A stretch of 8,426 nucleotides of DNA. Source: Bacteroidales bacterium (GTDB lineage Bacteria > Bacteroidota > Bacteroidia > Bacteroidales > UBA12077). Location: NCBI GenBank assembly GCA_030600625.1, contig JAUVLS010000044.1, forward strand, positions 1-8,426, in the 5' to 3' direction. The notes beneath the pieces were generated by a model. That model made no database searches. It worked only from the letters and a program-made list of their open reading frames with translations, and had not been told where the DNA came from. Position numbers and translations under genes: made by a program. This document shows, in pieces, positions 1-6,761 of this stretch. Within the stretch, counting starts at the first letter, position 1. Every line of letters starts with the position of its first letter.

Positions 1-2219
1 GTTCCAGTATATTTTGGTGTATTTTTGGTATAAGTAATCGTTAAATCAACGTAATATGATACCGGATCTTTAGTCTCATAAGGTAGCGAATAATCATATT
101 GTATCATTTGCATTTCTCTTGATGCATCTTCCAGATATGGAGTTTGATACTCTCCCCCTAAAATTGTTACTTTAGCATTTACACCTAATATATTCTTCTT
201 GCCTTTTCTTTTTCCGATATAAAACTCTCGACCATAAAGTGCGTTTACCACAAAATTTCGATTATAAACACTGTTTCTTTTTATTCCATCATCTCCAGTA
301 TAAGTCGACTTAAACAATGAACCGGTAATCATCCAGTAATAATTATTATCCAAAAAACGTTCAAGCGTAAAATCGATTCCAATATTGCTACCTGTTCCAT
401 TATTTATTAATGAATCGTTAAAGAACCAGTCTTGTTTGAAATTTATAAGAGAATATGAACTATCAGGTATTACAGGAATATTCGATAAAAATTGGAAGTA
501 TGGTTCAATCTTTAAACGCATATTATTATTTATATGATAATCGTATGCAAGGATAAAGTGATCAGCTTTTGAAAAGTCAAGATCTTTATTTGCTTGTGTA
601 ACACCTTCCGGGCCATTTTGCTTCGATAGATATATTTTTATATCTTCCAGCTGACTATGTCTTCCATATCCTGCAGAAACAGAGTGTTTATTATTAATAT
701 TATATTTTAATGATAAACGTGGTTCAACAGAATAGTTTTTATTTAATAAAAAGTATTGTGTATGTACTCCAGCATTTACTGTAAAGTTATCACTTATGTT
801 AATTCTTGATTGTGAGAATGCTTGTATTAATCCACTATTACCCGATTCATTTACAAATTCTTGCATAGGTAAAATAAAATCAGGTGACTGACTTACAACT
901 ACATCAAAAAGCATATGATAATAATTTATACCTGTTTTATTTGTATGTTGTGCATTAAATTTGTGATTAATAAATGATGACAGAATATATTTCTGATTCT
1001 TAATCTTGATTAACTCATTATCTCTAATAATCAAATCATCACCATTCCATTTACTGTCAAATTTTTGCTGATAGAACGTAGTTGCTAAAGATGAGTTTAA
1101 ATATGTTTTATCGTTAATTATAAATTTATGACTTATACCTGTTGCTGCAGGAAACATTTTTAATATTTGTTCTTCTCTGTCTTCTTTAAACTCCCAATTT
1201 AGGGAATCTTTAACAGCAGTTTTACTAATATTATCGTAACCACCAACACCCCACAAAGAAAATATTCCAGCTTTTGATGTAGGAAAGTTTAGCTTAAATG
1301 ATAAATCTTGATATTTAGGCATTTCCTGACCTGGGAATAAATCAGCCAATAACGCATAAGTTGAATAACGATAATTAAATAAGTAAGTAGCTCTTTTTCC
1401 TTTTACAAAAGGACCTTCAGCCGCAAAATCAATCCCTAACAATCCGATCTGAAAAGTATACTCACGCTTATCCATATTTCCGGTTCTTAACTTCATATCA
1501 AATACTCCAGCCAATGCATTACCATATTCTGCAGGAAAGGCACCTGTAAAGAAATCAGAATTAGTAAGTAACTGACTGCTGAAGATTGTAGTAAAACCAC
1601 CACCTTGTACATTTTGACCACTAAAATGACTTGGATTTGGAATTTCAACACCTTCGAGTCGCCATAGTACACCTTTCGGGGCATTACCTCGAATAATAAT
1701 AGAATTGTCACCCAGATGAGTTGTGGTAACTCCAGCAAAAGAAGAAGCTAAACGAGCAGGATCATCCAATCCACCTGCATATCTTCTGGTTTCTTCTACA
1801 GAAAATGATCGTGCACTTAAAGAAGCCATTGAATTTATAGGCTGATCCTTACTTACATGAGCTTTTATTACTACTTCATCTATCTTGTTAACTTTTTCAA
1901 CTAATTCAACAGTAATAAATTTCTCTTTACCACTATTTACAATCACTTCAGGAATAGTAACAGACTGATAACCAACATAACTTATTGTTAAATTATATCT
2001 GCCAACTGGTACATTCTCCAAACGGAAATAGCCATCCGCATTTGTAATCCCACCAATTATTGGATCTGTTCCTTGAATTATGATAGTTGCTCCTGGTAAA
2101 GAAATTTGCGAAGCATTATCAAGCACCCTTCCTTTAAATGTTTGATTAGGTATTTGAGCTTTAATAGTTGCTGTAAAAAGCAGTATTAGACTAAAAATTA
2201 ATTGTAACTTCTTTTTCAT
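1..2219 (-). CDS. TonB-dependent outer-membrane receptor, C-terminus beyond the left edge
   Basis: The reading frame is open from the ATG at 2219 to the window edge, giving 739 visible residues and no stop. Residues 1-22 form a signal peptide (lysines, a hydrophobic core, then a cleavage site near KAQ). About 25-110 is a carboxypeptidase-like regulatory domain (GRVLDNASQISLPGATIII, YVGYQS). The segment IDEVVIKAH near 113 resembles a TonB box. About 125-245 is the plug, with ARSFSVEETRRYAGGLDDPAR, IIIRGNAPKG and AEYGNALAGVFD. Alternating beta-barrel strands follow to the edge. The last visible strands resemble the late barrel of this family, so probably fewer than 100 residues are missing. Such receptors import scarce ligands across the outer membrane using TonB-ExbBD energy; the ligand is not evident and no SusD partner is visible. 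A membrane AraC-type regulator lies upstream in the same orientation. Confidence 0.95.
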   Translation of the reverse strand, partial: MKKKLQLIFSLILLFTATIKAQIPNQTFKGRVLDNASQISLPGATIIIQGTDPIIGGITNADGYFRLENVPVGRYNLTISYVGYQSVTIPEVIVNSGKEKFITVELVEKVNKIDEVVIKAHVSKDQPINSMASLSARSFSVEETRRYAGGLDDPARLASSFAGVTTTHLGDNSIIIRGNAPKGVLWRLEGVEIPNPSHFSGQNVQGGGFTTIFSSQLLTNSDFFTGAFPAEYGNALAGVFDMKLRTGNMDKREYTFQIGLLGIDFAAEGPFVKGKRATYLFNYRYSTYALLADLFPGQEMPKYQDLSFKLNFPTSKAGIFSLWGVGGYDNISKTAVKDSLNWEFKEDREEQILKMFPAATGISHKFIINDKTYLNSSLATTFYQQKFDSKWNGDDLIIRDNELIKIKNQKYILSSFINHKFNAQHTNKTGINYYHMLFDVVVSQSPDFILPMQEFVNESGNSGLIQAFSQSRINISDNFTVNAGVHTQYFLLNKNYSVEPRLSLKYNINNKHSVSAGYGRHSQLEDIKIYLSKQNGPEGVTQANKDLDFSKADHFILAYDYHINNNMRLKIEPYFQFLSNIPVIPDSSYSLINFKQDWFFNDSLINNGTGSNIGIDFTLERFLDNNYYWMITGSLFKSTYTGDDGIKRNSVYNRNFVVNALYGREFYIGKRKGKKNILGVNAKVTILGGEYQTPYLEDASREMQMIQYDYSLPYETKDPVSYYVDLTITYTKNTPKYTG

Positions 2220-2609
2220 GATTTTATAATTTTATTTATTTATAAACATTATCCAGATTAGCACTATAATTAATATGATACTAACTATTCTTATTATCCA
2301 GAATAAGATGTTTTCTTTTAAGCGATTTGTCTTATTTTTTGATTTCATAAGTTTGAATTTTTATACAAAGATGTAGCAGATGAAAGGACCAATCGCCTAA
2401 GCCTATGCGATTGGACAAATAGTATGTCCAAACCTACAAGAATACACGTCTAATCCCCAGTACTTATGGATGTTATTAAATTTCTAAAGAATGTATAAAA
2501 AATATGGATTTTGTTGATTTATGTTTTTAAAAGACATAATTCATGCATGTAAATGAGTAGGTAGACTATCAAATATTTTTGAAAAATTACAGAATAGAAA
2601 TTAAACTGT
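2220..2609. other. Intergenic region between the AraC-type regulator and the receptor
   Basis: No gene is seen in these 390 bases. The half next to the receptor (2220-2370) is very AT-rich and would be its leader. The middle (2386-2431) holds the overlapping dyads listed separately. The part nearer the regulator (2432-2609) shows only short AT-rich palindromes and no clear terminator hairpin with a T tract. Read-through from the regulator into the receptor therefore cannot be excluded. On the minus strand CATCTTTG (2373-2366) is one base from the Bacteroidetes -7 consensus TAnnTTTG, but no TTTG lies at normal -33 spacing. That would fit an activator-dependent promoter, though this is an inference. 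Confidence 0.5.
2386..2431. promoter_or_regulatory. Two overlapping dyads, candidate operator for the receptor gene
   Basis: Dyad 1 is ccaatcgc (2389-2396) with gcgattgg (2407-2414), perfect arms around a 10-base spacer. Dyad 2 is ttggaca (2411-2417) with tgtccaa (2425-2431), perfect arms around 7 bases. They share the middle arm, so the half-site TTGG(A/T)C occurs three times: minus at 2392-2386, plus at 2411-2417 and minus at 2431-2425. The element lies just upstream of a near-consensus -7 box (2373-2366, minus strand) and about 170-210 bases ahead of the receptor start. This arrangement suits a dimeric activator, most simply the adjacent AraC-type regulator. An RNA hairpin in a regulator read-through transcript is the alternative. 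The dyads are seen directly; the partner is inferred. Confidence 0.5.
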
Positions 2610-3743
2610 CTAAGCTTTAATCTCGGTCATATACTGGGATGGTGTTTTACCTGTAGTTTTTTTAAACACCTGATTAAAAGAAGATTTAGAATTAAATCCA
2701 CAATCAAGAGCAATAGCAAGAATACTATAATTCCTGTTTTTTGTATCGTTAACTTTTTGCATAAACTCTTCGACCCTATATTTATTTACAAAATCGTAAA
2801 AATTCATGTTTTCGTACTGATTAATTATTTGAGAAAGGTGGTTAACAGATATATCCAGCAATTCTGCCAGAGCTCCTAAAGTAAGTTTTGGTTGAAGAAA
2901 GGTTTTATGCTCATTCATTATTTTTAAAAGAGCTTGATGAGATGATGCAGCAACATTTTGATTTAAACCTGACTTCTTATATTCTCCTTGTTTCTTTGGC
3001 TCTACAATTTTATTTGACTGTACTTTATTATCGGCAAAAATCCCTTTATGTCGTATTCCAAAATATCCTAAAAAGAAAATAAAGAAAGTAATTTGTGTAT
3101 AAAAAATGAGATCTACATTAAATCCAAACTCAACACCTATAACTTCTCTCATTAGAGAAATAATTGTTACGGTTAAAAATATTAATCCAATTCCCCAAAT
3201 ACAATATTTTAACCAATTAAGATTAATTTTTTCATCATAAGAAAAGTTTTCATCTATTAAACGGCGATGTTTTCCTAACAAACGATAGGATAAAATAGGA
3301 TATGTTATTCCTGATATCAGAAATGCAACTAATGATAGTGTCATAAATATTGAAAAATCATCAACTTCACCATTATTAATCATTATTTTTCTATCTGCGG
3401 AATAGAAAAAGTAAAATCTAAACATGTACAGAAAAGTAAAAACAGATGGAACAAAATGTAAGTAATCTTTCTTTCCAAAATGTTGATTTGTACGTAACGA
3501 AAAAACAGTGTATAAATATAATAAAGGTCCATGTAACAGAGGAACCCAATGATGAATCCCTACAAGATGTGGATACTTGTCCCAATATCCTAAAAAATAA
3601 ATACAATAGCTAAATAAATGGAATCCAATAAAAAACATCCATATAGCAAGAATCTTATCAGACAATGTTTTTTGCTTTTTGGAAAGCAATAAAAATTGAA
3701 GAAAAAATGCTAAAAAAACTCCGATAAAAAATAACGTATCCAT
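2610..3743 (-). CDS. AraC-family regulator with a seven-helix membrane N-terminal half
   Basis: This 377-residue protein is a membrane-anchored transcription regulator. Hydrophobic segments at about 3-20, 30-52, 66-83, 95-114, 130-152, 178-198 and 212-231 give seven likely membrane helices. A charged cytoplasmic linker (about 231-270, KQGEYKK) follows. The AraC DNA-binding domain covers about 275-375: first helix-turn-helix LTLGALAELLDISVNHLSQI (287-306), then FYDFVNKYRVEEFM, then the second helix-turn-helix YSILAIALDCGFNSKSSFNQ and the family signature FKKTTGKTPSQYM. In Bacteroidetes this architecture is often found beside TonB-dependent receptors, as here. The membrane half presumably senses an envelope or ligand signal, but the signal is unknown. 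The ATG at 3743 begins directly with the first helix, and no better start is seen. Confidence 0.9.
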   Translation of the reverse strand: MDTLFFIGVFLAFFLQFLLLSKKQKTLSDKILAIWMFFIGFHLFSYCIYFLGYWDKYPHLVGIHHWVPLLHGPLLYLYTVFSLRTNQHFGKKDYLHFVPSVFTFLYMFRFYFFYSADRKIMINNGEVDDFSIFMTLSLVAFLISGITYPILSYRLLGKHRRLIDENFSYDEKINLNWLKYCIWGIGLIFLTVTIISLMREVIGVEFGFNVDLIFYTQITFFIFFLGYFGIRHKGIFADNKVQSNKIVEPKKQGEYKKSGLNQNVAASSHQALLKIMNEHKTFLQPKLTLGALAELLDISVNHLSQIINQYENMNFYDFVNKYRVEEFMQKVNDTKNRNYSILAIALDCGFNSKSSFNQVFKKTTGKTPSQYMTEIKA

Positions 3744-3922
3744 TATCTATCATTTATTTCATATAAAGAAAACTAATTTGTATTAAATATTAAAGGAATT
3801 GTAACTCTAAATTTAAAAGCTAAAATAGCAAAATATTTACTTAACAAAAGAGAAGAATTGCTCGAATTATTGAATTTTTAGCGGCTTCTTTATAACGGTC
3901 CGCGGGTTTTTCGCCCTGTTTC

Positions 3923-3942
3923 ATCCCGATAGCTATCGGGAT
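3923..3942. repeat. 20-bp perfect palindrome
   Basis: atcccgatagctatcgggat reads the same on both strands, with its centre between 3932 and 3933. It sits inside repeat copy A and is absent from the visible part of copy B. Palindromes with the core CCCGATAGCTATCGGG are, from my recollection, scattered widely in Bacteroidetes intergenic DNA. It has no T tract on either side, so a simple intrinsic terminator is not supported. Confidence 0.75.
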
Positions 3943-4131
3943 CCGTTGAACAACATTACTAAGATAAAACTTAGTCAGCAAACCACAAAACCCCGCATTG
4001 AATTTGAACGATCCTGCAATACCAGTATGTTTGGGAGTTTCCCGCAAAAACTGTCAGACCGAAAATTCAAAACCGAAGATAATAAAACTTTGTCAAACCG
4101 ACAAGAAAACCCAAATTACTGGTGATTGCAT

Positions 4132-4140
4132 GTTAGCAAC
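4132..4140 (+). repeat. Left arm of a 9-bp inverted repeat bracketing the operon
   Basis: gttagcaac here is the exact reverse complement of gttgctaac at 6380-6388. The two arms enclose the methyltransferase, DUF6064 and AraC genes almost tightly, lying 38 bases from the methyltransferase stop and 36 bases from the AraC start. Homology does not extend beyond nine bases on either side. Confidence 0.4.
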
Positions 4141-4178
4141 TGGGCATTAATATACTAAGTAATTATTTTTAATTCTTT

Positions 4179-4751
4179 TTATTGTGCTTTAATGATAATC
4201 CATCCATTTTTATGCTTAATATCTATTTCATTAAATCCTGCATGCTTTAATAAAGAACAGTATTGATTATCATTCTTTATTTGAACTAATTTGTACCACT
4301 TTGATTTTTGTGAGGGAAATCTATTTATTATCATAAATACTCCTTTTGACGACAACACTCTTTTTACTTCTGCTATAGATTTTTCCAATTCAGGCCAAAA
4401 CTGTATAGTTTCGCAAGCTGTAATAAAATCAAAATGATTATTTTCAAAAGACAATACAGGCAAAGCAGCCTTTATTATTTCAACTTTTCGATCTTCAATT
4501 TCAGTTCTATTTACTTTTTTAGAAAGTTTAACCATTTCCAAAGACTGATCTATGCCAATTATTTTTGATGATGAAGAACATTTTGAAAGTTTGTTTACAA
4601 GTTTACCACCGCCACAGCCTATATCAAGTATTTTTGCATTTTTTTTCAAATAAAGTGAATTAATAAAGCTCATGTAAAACTTTGTATGAATGAAATTCAT
4701 CAACATACCTATTAAAAATCCGATGATACCCTTAGGATTTGATGCTTGCAT
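4179..4751 (-). CDS. Small class I SAM-dependent methyltransferase
   Basis: This 190-residue cytosolic enzyme has the Rossmann-like methyltransferase fold. Motif I, ILDIGCGGGKLVNKL (41-55), binds S-adenosylmethionine. IGIDQS (65-70) carries the acidic residue (Asp68) that contacts the ribose. FDFITACETIQFWP (107-120) is the strand-4 region, and the following helix EVKRVLSSKGVFMIINRF (128-145) is typical of the Methyltransf_11/25 group. The N-terminal segment NPKGIIGFLIGMLMNFIHTKF (5-25) is a helix often seen ahead of motif I in small enzymes of this type. The acceptor substrate is not evident. The gene starts one base after the stop of the DUF6064 gene, so translation is probably coupled. The ATG at 4751 is the natural start. 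It is the last gene of the cluster. Confidence 0.88.
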   Translation of the reverse strand: MQASNPKGIIGFLIGMLMNFIHTKFYMSFINSLYLKKNAKILDIGCGGGKLVNKLSKCSSSSKIIGIDQSLEMVKLSKKVNRTEIEDRKVEIIKAALPVLSFENNHFDFITACETIQFWPELEKSIAEVKRVLSSKGVFMIINRFPSQKSKWYKLVQIKNDNQYCSLLKHAGFNEIDIKHKNGWIIIKAQ

Positions 4752-4752
4752 A

Positions 4753-5403
4753 TTAAATGTATTGCAGTGAATTTTTATTAGTTTGCTTATTTCTTTTCAA
4801 TATTAAGATTGTTCCTAATACAGCAGCAACTACTTCTCCTGCATCAGCATAAACTCCTAATATTAAAACTGCAGCAATACCTAAAAGCCCCCAAATGAAT
4901 GGAATAATTAGTAAATAATATGGAATTTTTATTTTAATCATTAATAGAGCACCAAAGGTAAAAATACAAACAGGACAGGGTGCAACTCCAAAAATAGGTC
5001 CGCTGGGATATCCATGTCCAGCAATATATCCAAGTAAAGGATATATTATTAATGCATAAGCAATAAATGATATACCCAAATAACCATTAATATTATTGTC
5101 AAAAAGGATTTTTATTTTGTTTTGTTTAAAACTAAATAATAGAAAAAGAATGGCTTGAATAATCCATAAACTTCCCCAGAAATAATATTGTGTGCTAACA
5201 CTTCCAAAGAAAATCATAAATTCAACAATTCCACACCAAATCCAGAGTGATGATAAAATAAGACCAAAATATGTACTGGTAGATTTCCAATTACATATTA
5301 TAGAAATAGTTAAGAATATGCCAATACAATATGTAATAATTTGTGTTGGCCAAATTGTATTGTTATATTCAGCCATTCGCTCGAAAAATAAATTTAAATC
5401 CAT
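4753..5403 (-). CDS. Polytopic membrane protein, DUF6064 type
   Basis: The 216-residue product has about seven hydrophobic segments (about 19-38, 44-66, 73-92, 107-128, 143-157, 160-181 and 186-203) and a short basic tail, so it is an inner-membrane protein. The N-terminal FFERMAEYNNTIWPTQIITY and the loop YPLLGYIAGHGYPSGPIFG (121-139) followed by PCP match my recollection of the DUF6064 family, whose function is unknown. Here the loop reads APCPVCIFTFG, giving a Cys-x-x-Cys pair (Cys143, Cys146) at the start of a membrane segment. It stops one base before the methyltransferase ATG. The AraC gene lies 103 bases upstream on the same strand. The start at 5403 (ATG) begins with a plausible amphipathic leader. 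Transport or sensing are possible roles, but nothing in the sequence decides. Confidence 0.75.
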   Translation of the reverse strand: MDLNLFFERMAEYNNTIWPTQIITYCIGIFLTISIICNWKSTSTYFGLILSSLWIWCGIVEFMIFFGSVSTQYYFWGSLWIIQAILFLLFSFKQNKIKILFDNNINGYLGISFIAYALIIYPLLGYIAGHGYPSGPIFGVAPCPVCIFTFGALLMIKIKIPYYLLIIPFIWGLLGIAAVLILGVYADAGEVVAAVLGTILILKRNKQTNKNSLQYI

Positions 5404-5434
5404 CGTTATTTTTTAGTAATAATTATTTACGATA

Positions 5435-5461
5435 CAAAATTGCAATGAATAAAATTTCAAA
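5435..5461 (-). promoter_or_regulatory. Weak promoter candidate for the DUF6064-methyltransferase pair
   Basis: On the minus strand CAATTTTG (5442-5435) differs by one base from the Bacteroidetes -7 element TAnnTTTG. TTTG (5461-5458) lies 15 bases further upstream, which is shorter than usual for the -33 element. It sits in the 103-base gap behind the AraC gene. If false, the three genes would be one transcript. Confidence 0.25.
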
Positions 5462-5506
5462 AATTGTAAAAAATCGACATTTGATAAAAAAATAAGAAAT
5501 GGTATC

Positions 5507-6343
5507 TTATAAGTTCATACTATCTTGGTTGGAAAAGAAACATGGTGATTGTATGAGTTTATTTTTTTTATATTTTTGGGGTGTTATTCCTGAAAAGCAT
5601 TTAAACTCTTTAATGAAATGAGCCTGATCGCTATACCCAAAATTATAGGTTAGTGAGGTTAGACTTTCGGTTGGATTATTATTTATGGATTGAAGTATAC
5701 TTTTAAAACGAACTATACGAGCATATTTTTTAGGCGTAGTACCTACGGTAGAAGAAAATCTTCTTTCAAACTGTTTCTCACTTAATCCAATTTTATTGGC
5801 CAATTCTTTTGTAAATATTCTTCCTTGCGATTGATTGATCGCTATAATACTTGCCATAATAGATTTGTCTGAAAAAAAATGGCGTTCTTTCATCAACTGA
5901 AGTAATTGTTCTTCTATAAAATGAATTTTACTTTCAATATCTTCTATATTCATTAAGTTATCGTACCACGTAATAGCCCGATGACCAATGATATCACATA
6001 AGTTTACAGTTAGGTTTTGCAAAATATTAATTGGAATTGGGAAAAAACTTGAGGCACCTATTGGAGTGAACACACATGCTATAATTCCAATTTTTTCATA
6101 ATCACAGAAAATAGTATAATTTGTTCTTTGGCCTCTAAAATAAATATCAGGTTTAATATTGAAATTGCTATTAACACTATTTATAACACCACTTCCTGAA
6201 TATATTGTAATGAGTTCGGTTAAGCCATGAGGAATAGTTTTTATAGGGATGTTATTTGAGTCAGAATTATTAATCTCTAATACCCAAAAACAATTAATAT
6301 ATGGTAAAAGTTCAGTTCTTGGTTTACAAACTTTATAAATCAT
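5507..6343 (-). CDS. AraC-family regulator with DUF6597-like N-terminal domain
   Basis: From the ATG at 6343 the product has 278 residues. The N-terminal part (about 1-120) runs YKVCKPRTELLPYINCFWVLE, then PHGLTELITIYSG and RGQRTNYTIF, ending in a CVFTPIGASSFF segment. This matches the beta-rich sensor-like DUF6597 domain common in AraC proteins of Bacteroidetes. The C-terminal DNA-binding domain has a first helix-turn-helix at TKELANKIGLSEKQFERRFS and a second at SLTYNFGYSDQAHFIKEFK, closing with FSGITPQKYKK. A short tail SPCFFSNQ is usual in this subgroup. It is soluble and cytosolic, and its effector is unknown. It probably regulates itself and the two genes behind it. A TTG at 6349 would add two residues (MK); the ATG is preferred because the upstream A/T-rich stretch suits Bacteroidetes starts and no ribosome-binding sequence favours either. 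Confidence 0.88.
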   Translation of the reverse strand: MIYKVCKPRTELLPYINCFWVLEINNSDSNNIPIKTIPHGLTELITIYSGSGVINSVNSNFNIKPDIYFRGQRTNYTIFCDYEKIGIIACVFTPIGASSFFPIPINILQNLTVNLCDIIGHRAITWYDNLMNIEDIESKIHFIEEQLLQLMKERHFFSDKSIMASIIAINQSQGRIFTKELANKIGLSEKQFERRFSSTVGTTPKKYARIVRFKSILQSINNNPTESLTSLTYNFGYSDQAHFIKEFKCFSGITPQKYKKNKLIQSPCFFSNQDSMNL

Positions 6344-6379
6344 TTTCAAATATTTAATTAATCAGCAGGATTCCGCCTT

Positions 6380-6388
6380 GTTGCTAAC
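6380..6388 (-). repeat. Right arm of the 9-bp inverted repeat bracketing the operon
   Basis: gttgctaac is the exact reverse complement of gttagcaac at 4132-4140. It lies just upstream of the AraC start, in the likely promoter or leader of that gene. A role as a mobility boundary or as a regulator site are both possible; neither is shown. Confidence 0.4.
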
Positions 6389-6550
6389 TTGTTTATAGAC
6401 GGACAATAATTATACAAAAAATAAAATAAAACATATATGAAGAAAAATCATCGTTTAAAATCATTTCATAAAATTAATAAAAAAATATTATTAATTTAGA
6501 ATCGAATTGTTTGTTTTAGTCTTAGAATTCGGAACTAAACGAACGGGACC

Positions 6551-6605
6551 CCGACAATCTACCTGTCGCCTGCCTGACGGCAGTCAGGGCAGACAAGCAT
6601 GTCGG
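6551..6605. repeat. GC-rich nested inverted repeat (REP-like)
   Basis: An outer stem ccgaca (6551-6556) pairs with tgtcgg (6600-6605). It encloses an inner hairpin in which ctg-cctgac (6570-6578) pairs with gtcagg-g-cag (6583-6592), with one bulged G and a ggca loop. An alternative pairing joins cgaca (6552-6556) with tgtcg (6564-6568). GC content is far above the surrounding DNA. It looks like one of the palindromic intergenic repeats of Bacteroidetes, but no protein or mobility function can be assigned. Confidence 0.6.
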
Positions 6606-6608
6606 CGC

Positions 6609-6650
6609 CAGCTGGGCAATGAAGCACGCGTTACAAACGCGCGCTAGCTG
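6609..6650. repeat. Second GC-rich hairpin of the island
   Basis: cagct (6609-6613) pairs with agctg (6646-6650), enclosing cgcgt (6627-6631) paired with acgcg (6637-6641) around the loop tacaa. The inner stem extends to gcacgcgt / acgcgcgc with one mismatch. It follows directly on the previous inverted repeat, so the two probably form one composite repeat. A similar GC-rich core with an A-rich loop is, from memory, common between genes in this phylum. Confidence 0.55.
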
Positions 6651-6667
6651 AGCAAAATTGGGTTGGA

Positions 6668-6733
6668 TTACAAACTTTTTGGTAAGCCTTTGACTGTGTT
6701 TTGATTTGAGCAGGTTTACCAATATGTTTGTAA
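6668..6733. repeat. Long imperfect hairpin upstream of the HEPN-like gene
   Basis: The outer stem ttacaaac (6668-6675) pairs perfectly with gtttgtaa (6726-6733). After a symmetric 3 x 3 internal loop (6676-6678 / 6723-6725), an 11-base inner stem (6679-6689 with 6712-6722, one G-T wobble) closes a 22-base loop. The element ends 110 bases before the ATG at 6844. The two-stem layout with an unpaired central spacer resembles an integron attC site in geometry. However, the outer arms keep only AAC/GTT of the R-box consensus. A leader-RNA hairpin or small miniature element are alternatives. Confidence 0.6.
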
Positions 6734-6761
6734 ATGGGTAGGGGTTTGTTTGATGATTTTA

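Larger units (their letters stand above)
3881..4140 (+). repeat. Dispersed intergenic repeat, copy A
   Basis: This stretch is more GC-rich than its surroundings and shares blocks with 8262-8407. Bases 3881-3907 match 8381-8407 at 22 of 27 positions, including ttataacggt and gcgggt. The pair tgtcagaccg (4052-4061) and tgtcaaaccg (4091-4100), 39 bases apart, matches tgtcagaccg (8270-8279) and tgtcaaacgg (8305-8314), 35 bases apart. It also contains cccgcaaa (4041-4048), complementary in part to gcggg at 3902-3906, and ends near gttagcaac (4132-4140). The order of blocks differs between copies: the ttataacggt block comes first here and last at the right end. Two successive partial units are therefore likely. 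The nature of the element (passive repeat, recombination site or RNA) is not determined. Confidence 0.6.
3744..4178. other. Repeat-rich spacer upstream of the membrane AraC gene
   Basis: No convincing gene is seen. Bases 3744-3880 are plain AT-rich sequence that should hold the promoter of the AraC-type regulator, but no clean TTTG / TAnnTTTG pair was found. Bases 3881-4140 are a repeat element, listed separately. A minor inverted repeat actaag (3958-3963) / cttagt (3970-3975) lies inside it. A 68-codon frame at 3841-4047 on the minus strand lies on the repeat and reads as low-quality translation, so it is not taken as a gene. Confidence 0.6.

Noticed and set aside
1493..1738. 81-codon minus-strand frame inside the receptor gene
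   Set aside because: It is a shadow in another frame of a strongly supported TonB-dependent receptor.
2888..3082. Plus-strand frame opposite the membrane AraC gene
   Set aside because: It is antisense to a well-supported coding region and has no recognisable features.
3841..4047. 68-codon minus-strand frame starting MRETPKHTGIAG
   Set aside because: It is the translation of repeat copy A, including the palindrome, with no domain pattern; repeats of this sort often yield spurious frames.
3881..4140. Genuine integron attC site in repeat copy A
   Set aside because: The possible R-box pairs (tataacgg with gttagcaac) are not complementary, and only gcggg/cccgc pairing supports the idea; it is kept as an unclassified repeat.
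5192..5416. Plus-strand 74-codon frame opposite the DUF6064 gene
   Set aside because: It is antisense to a gene with a clear membrane-protein pattern.
6344..6349. TTG start adding two residues to the AraC-family protein
   Set aside because: The ATG at 6343 lies two codons inside, fits the domain start equally well and is the commoner start codon.
6522..6722. 66-codon minus-strand frame over the GC-rich island
   Set aside because: It follows the palindromic repeats, is low in plausible secondary structure and is unrelated to the neighbouring genes.
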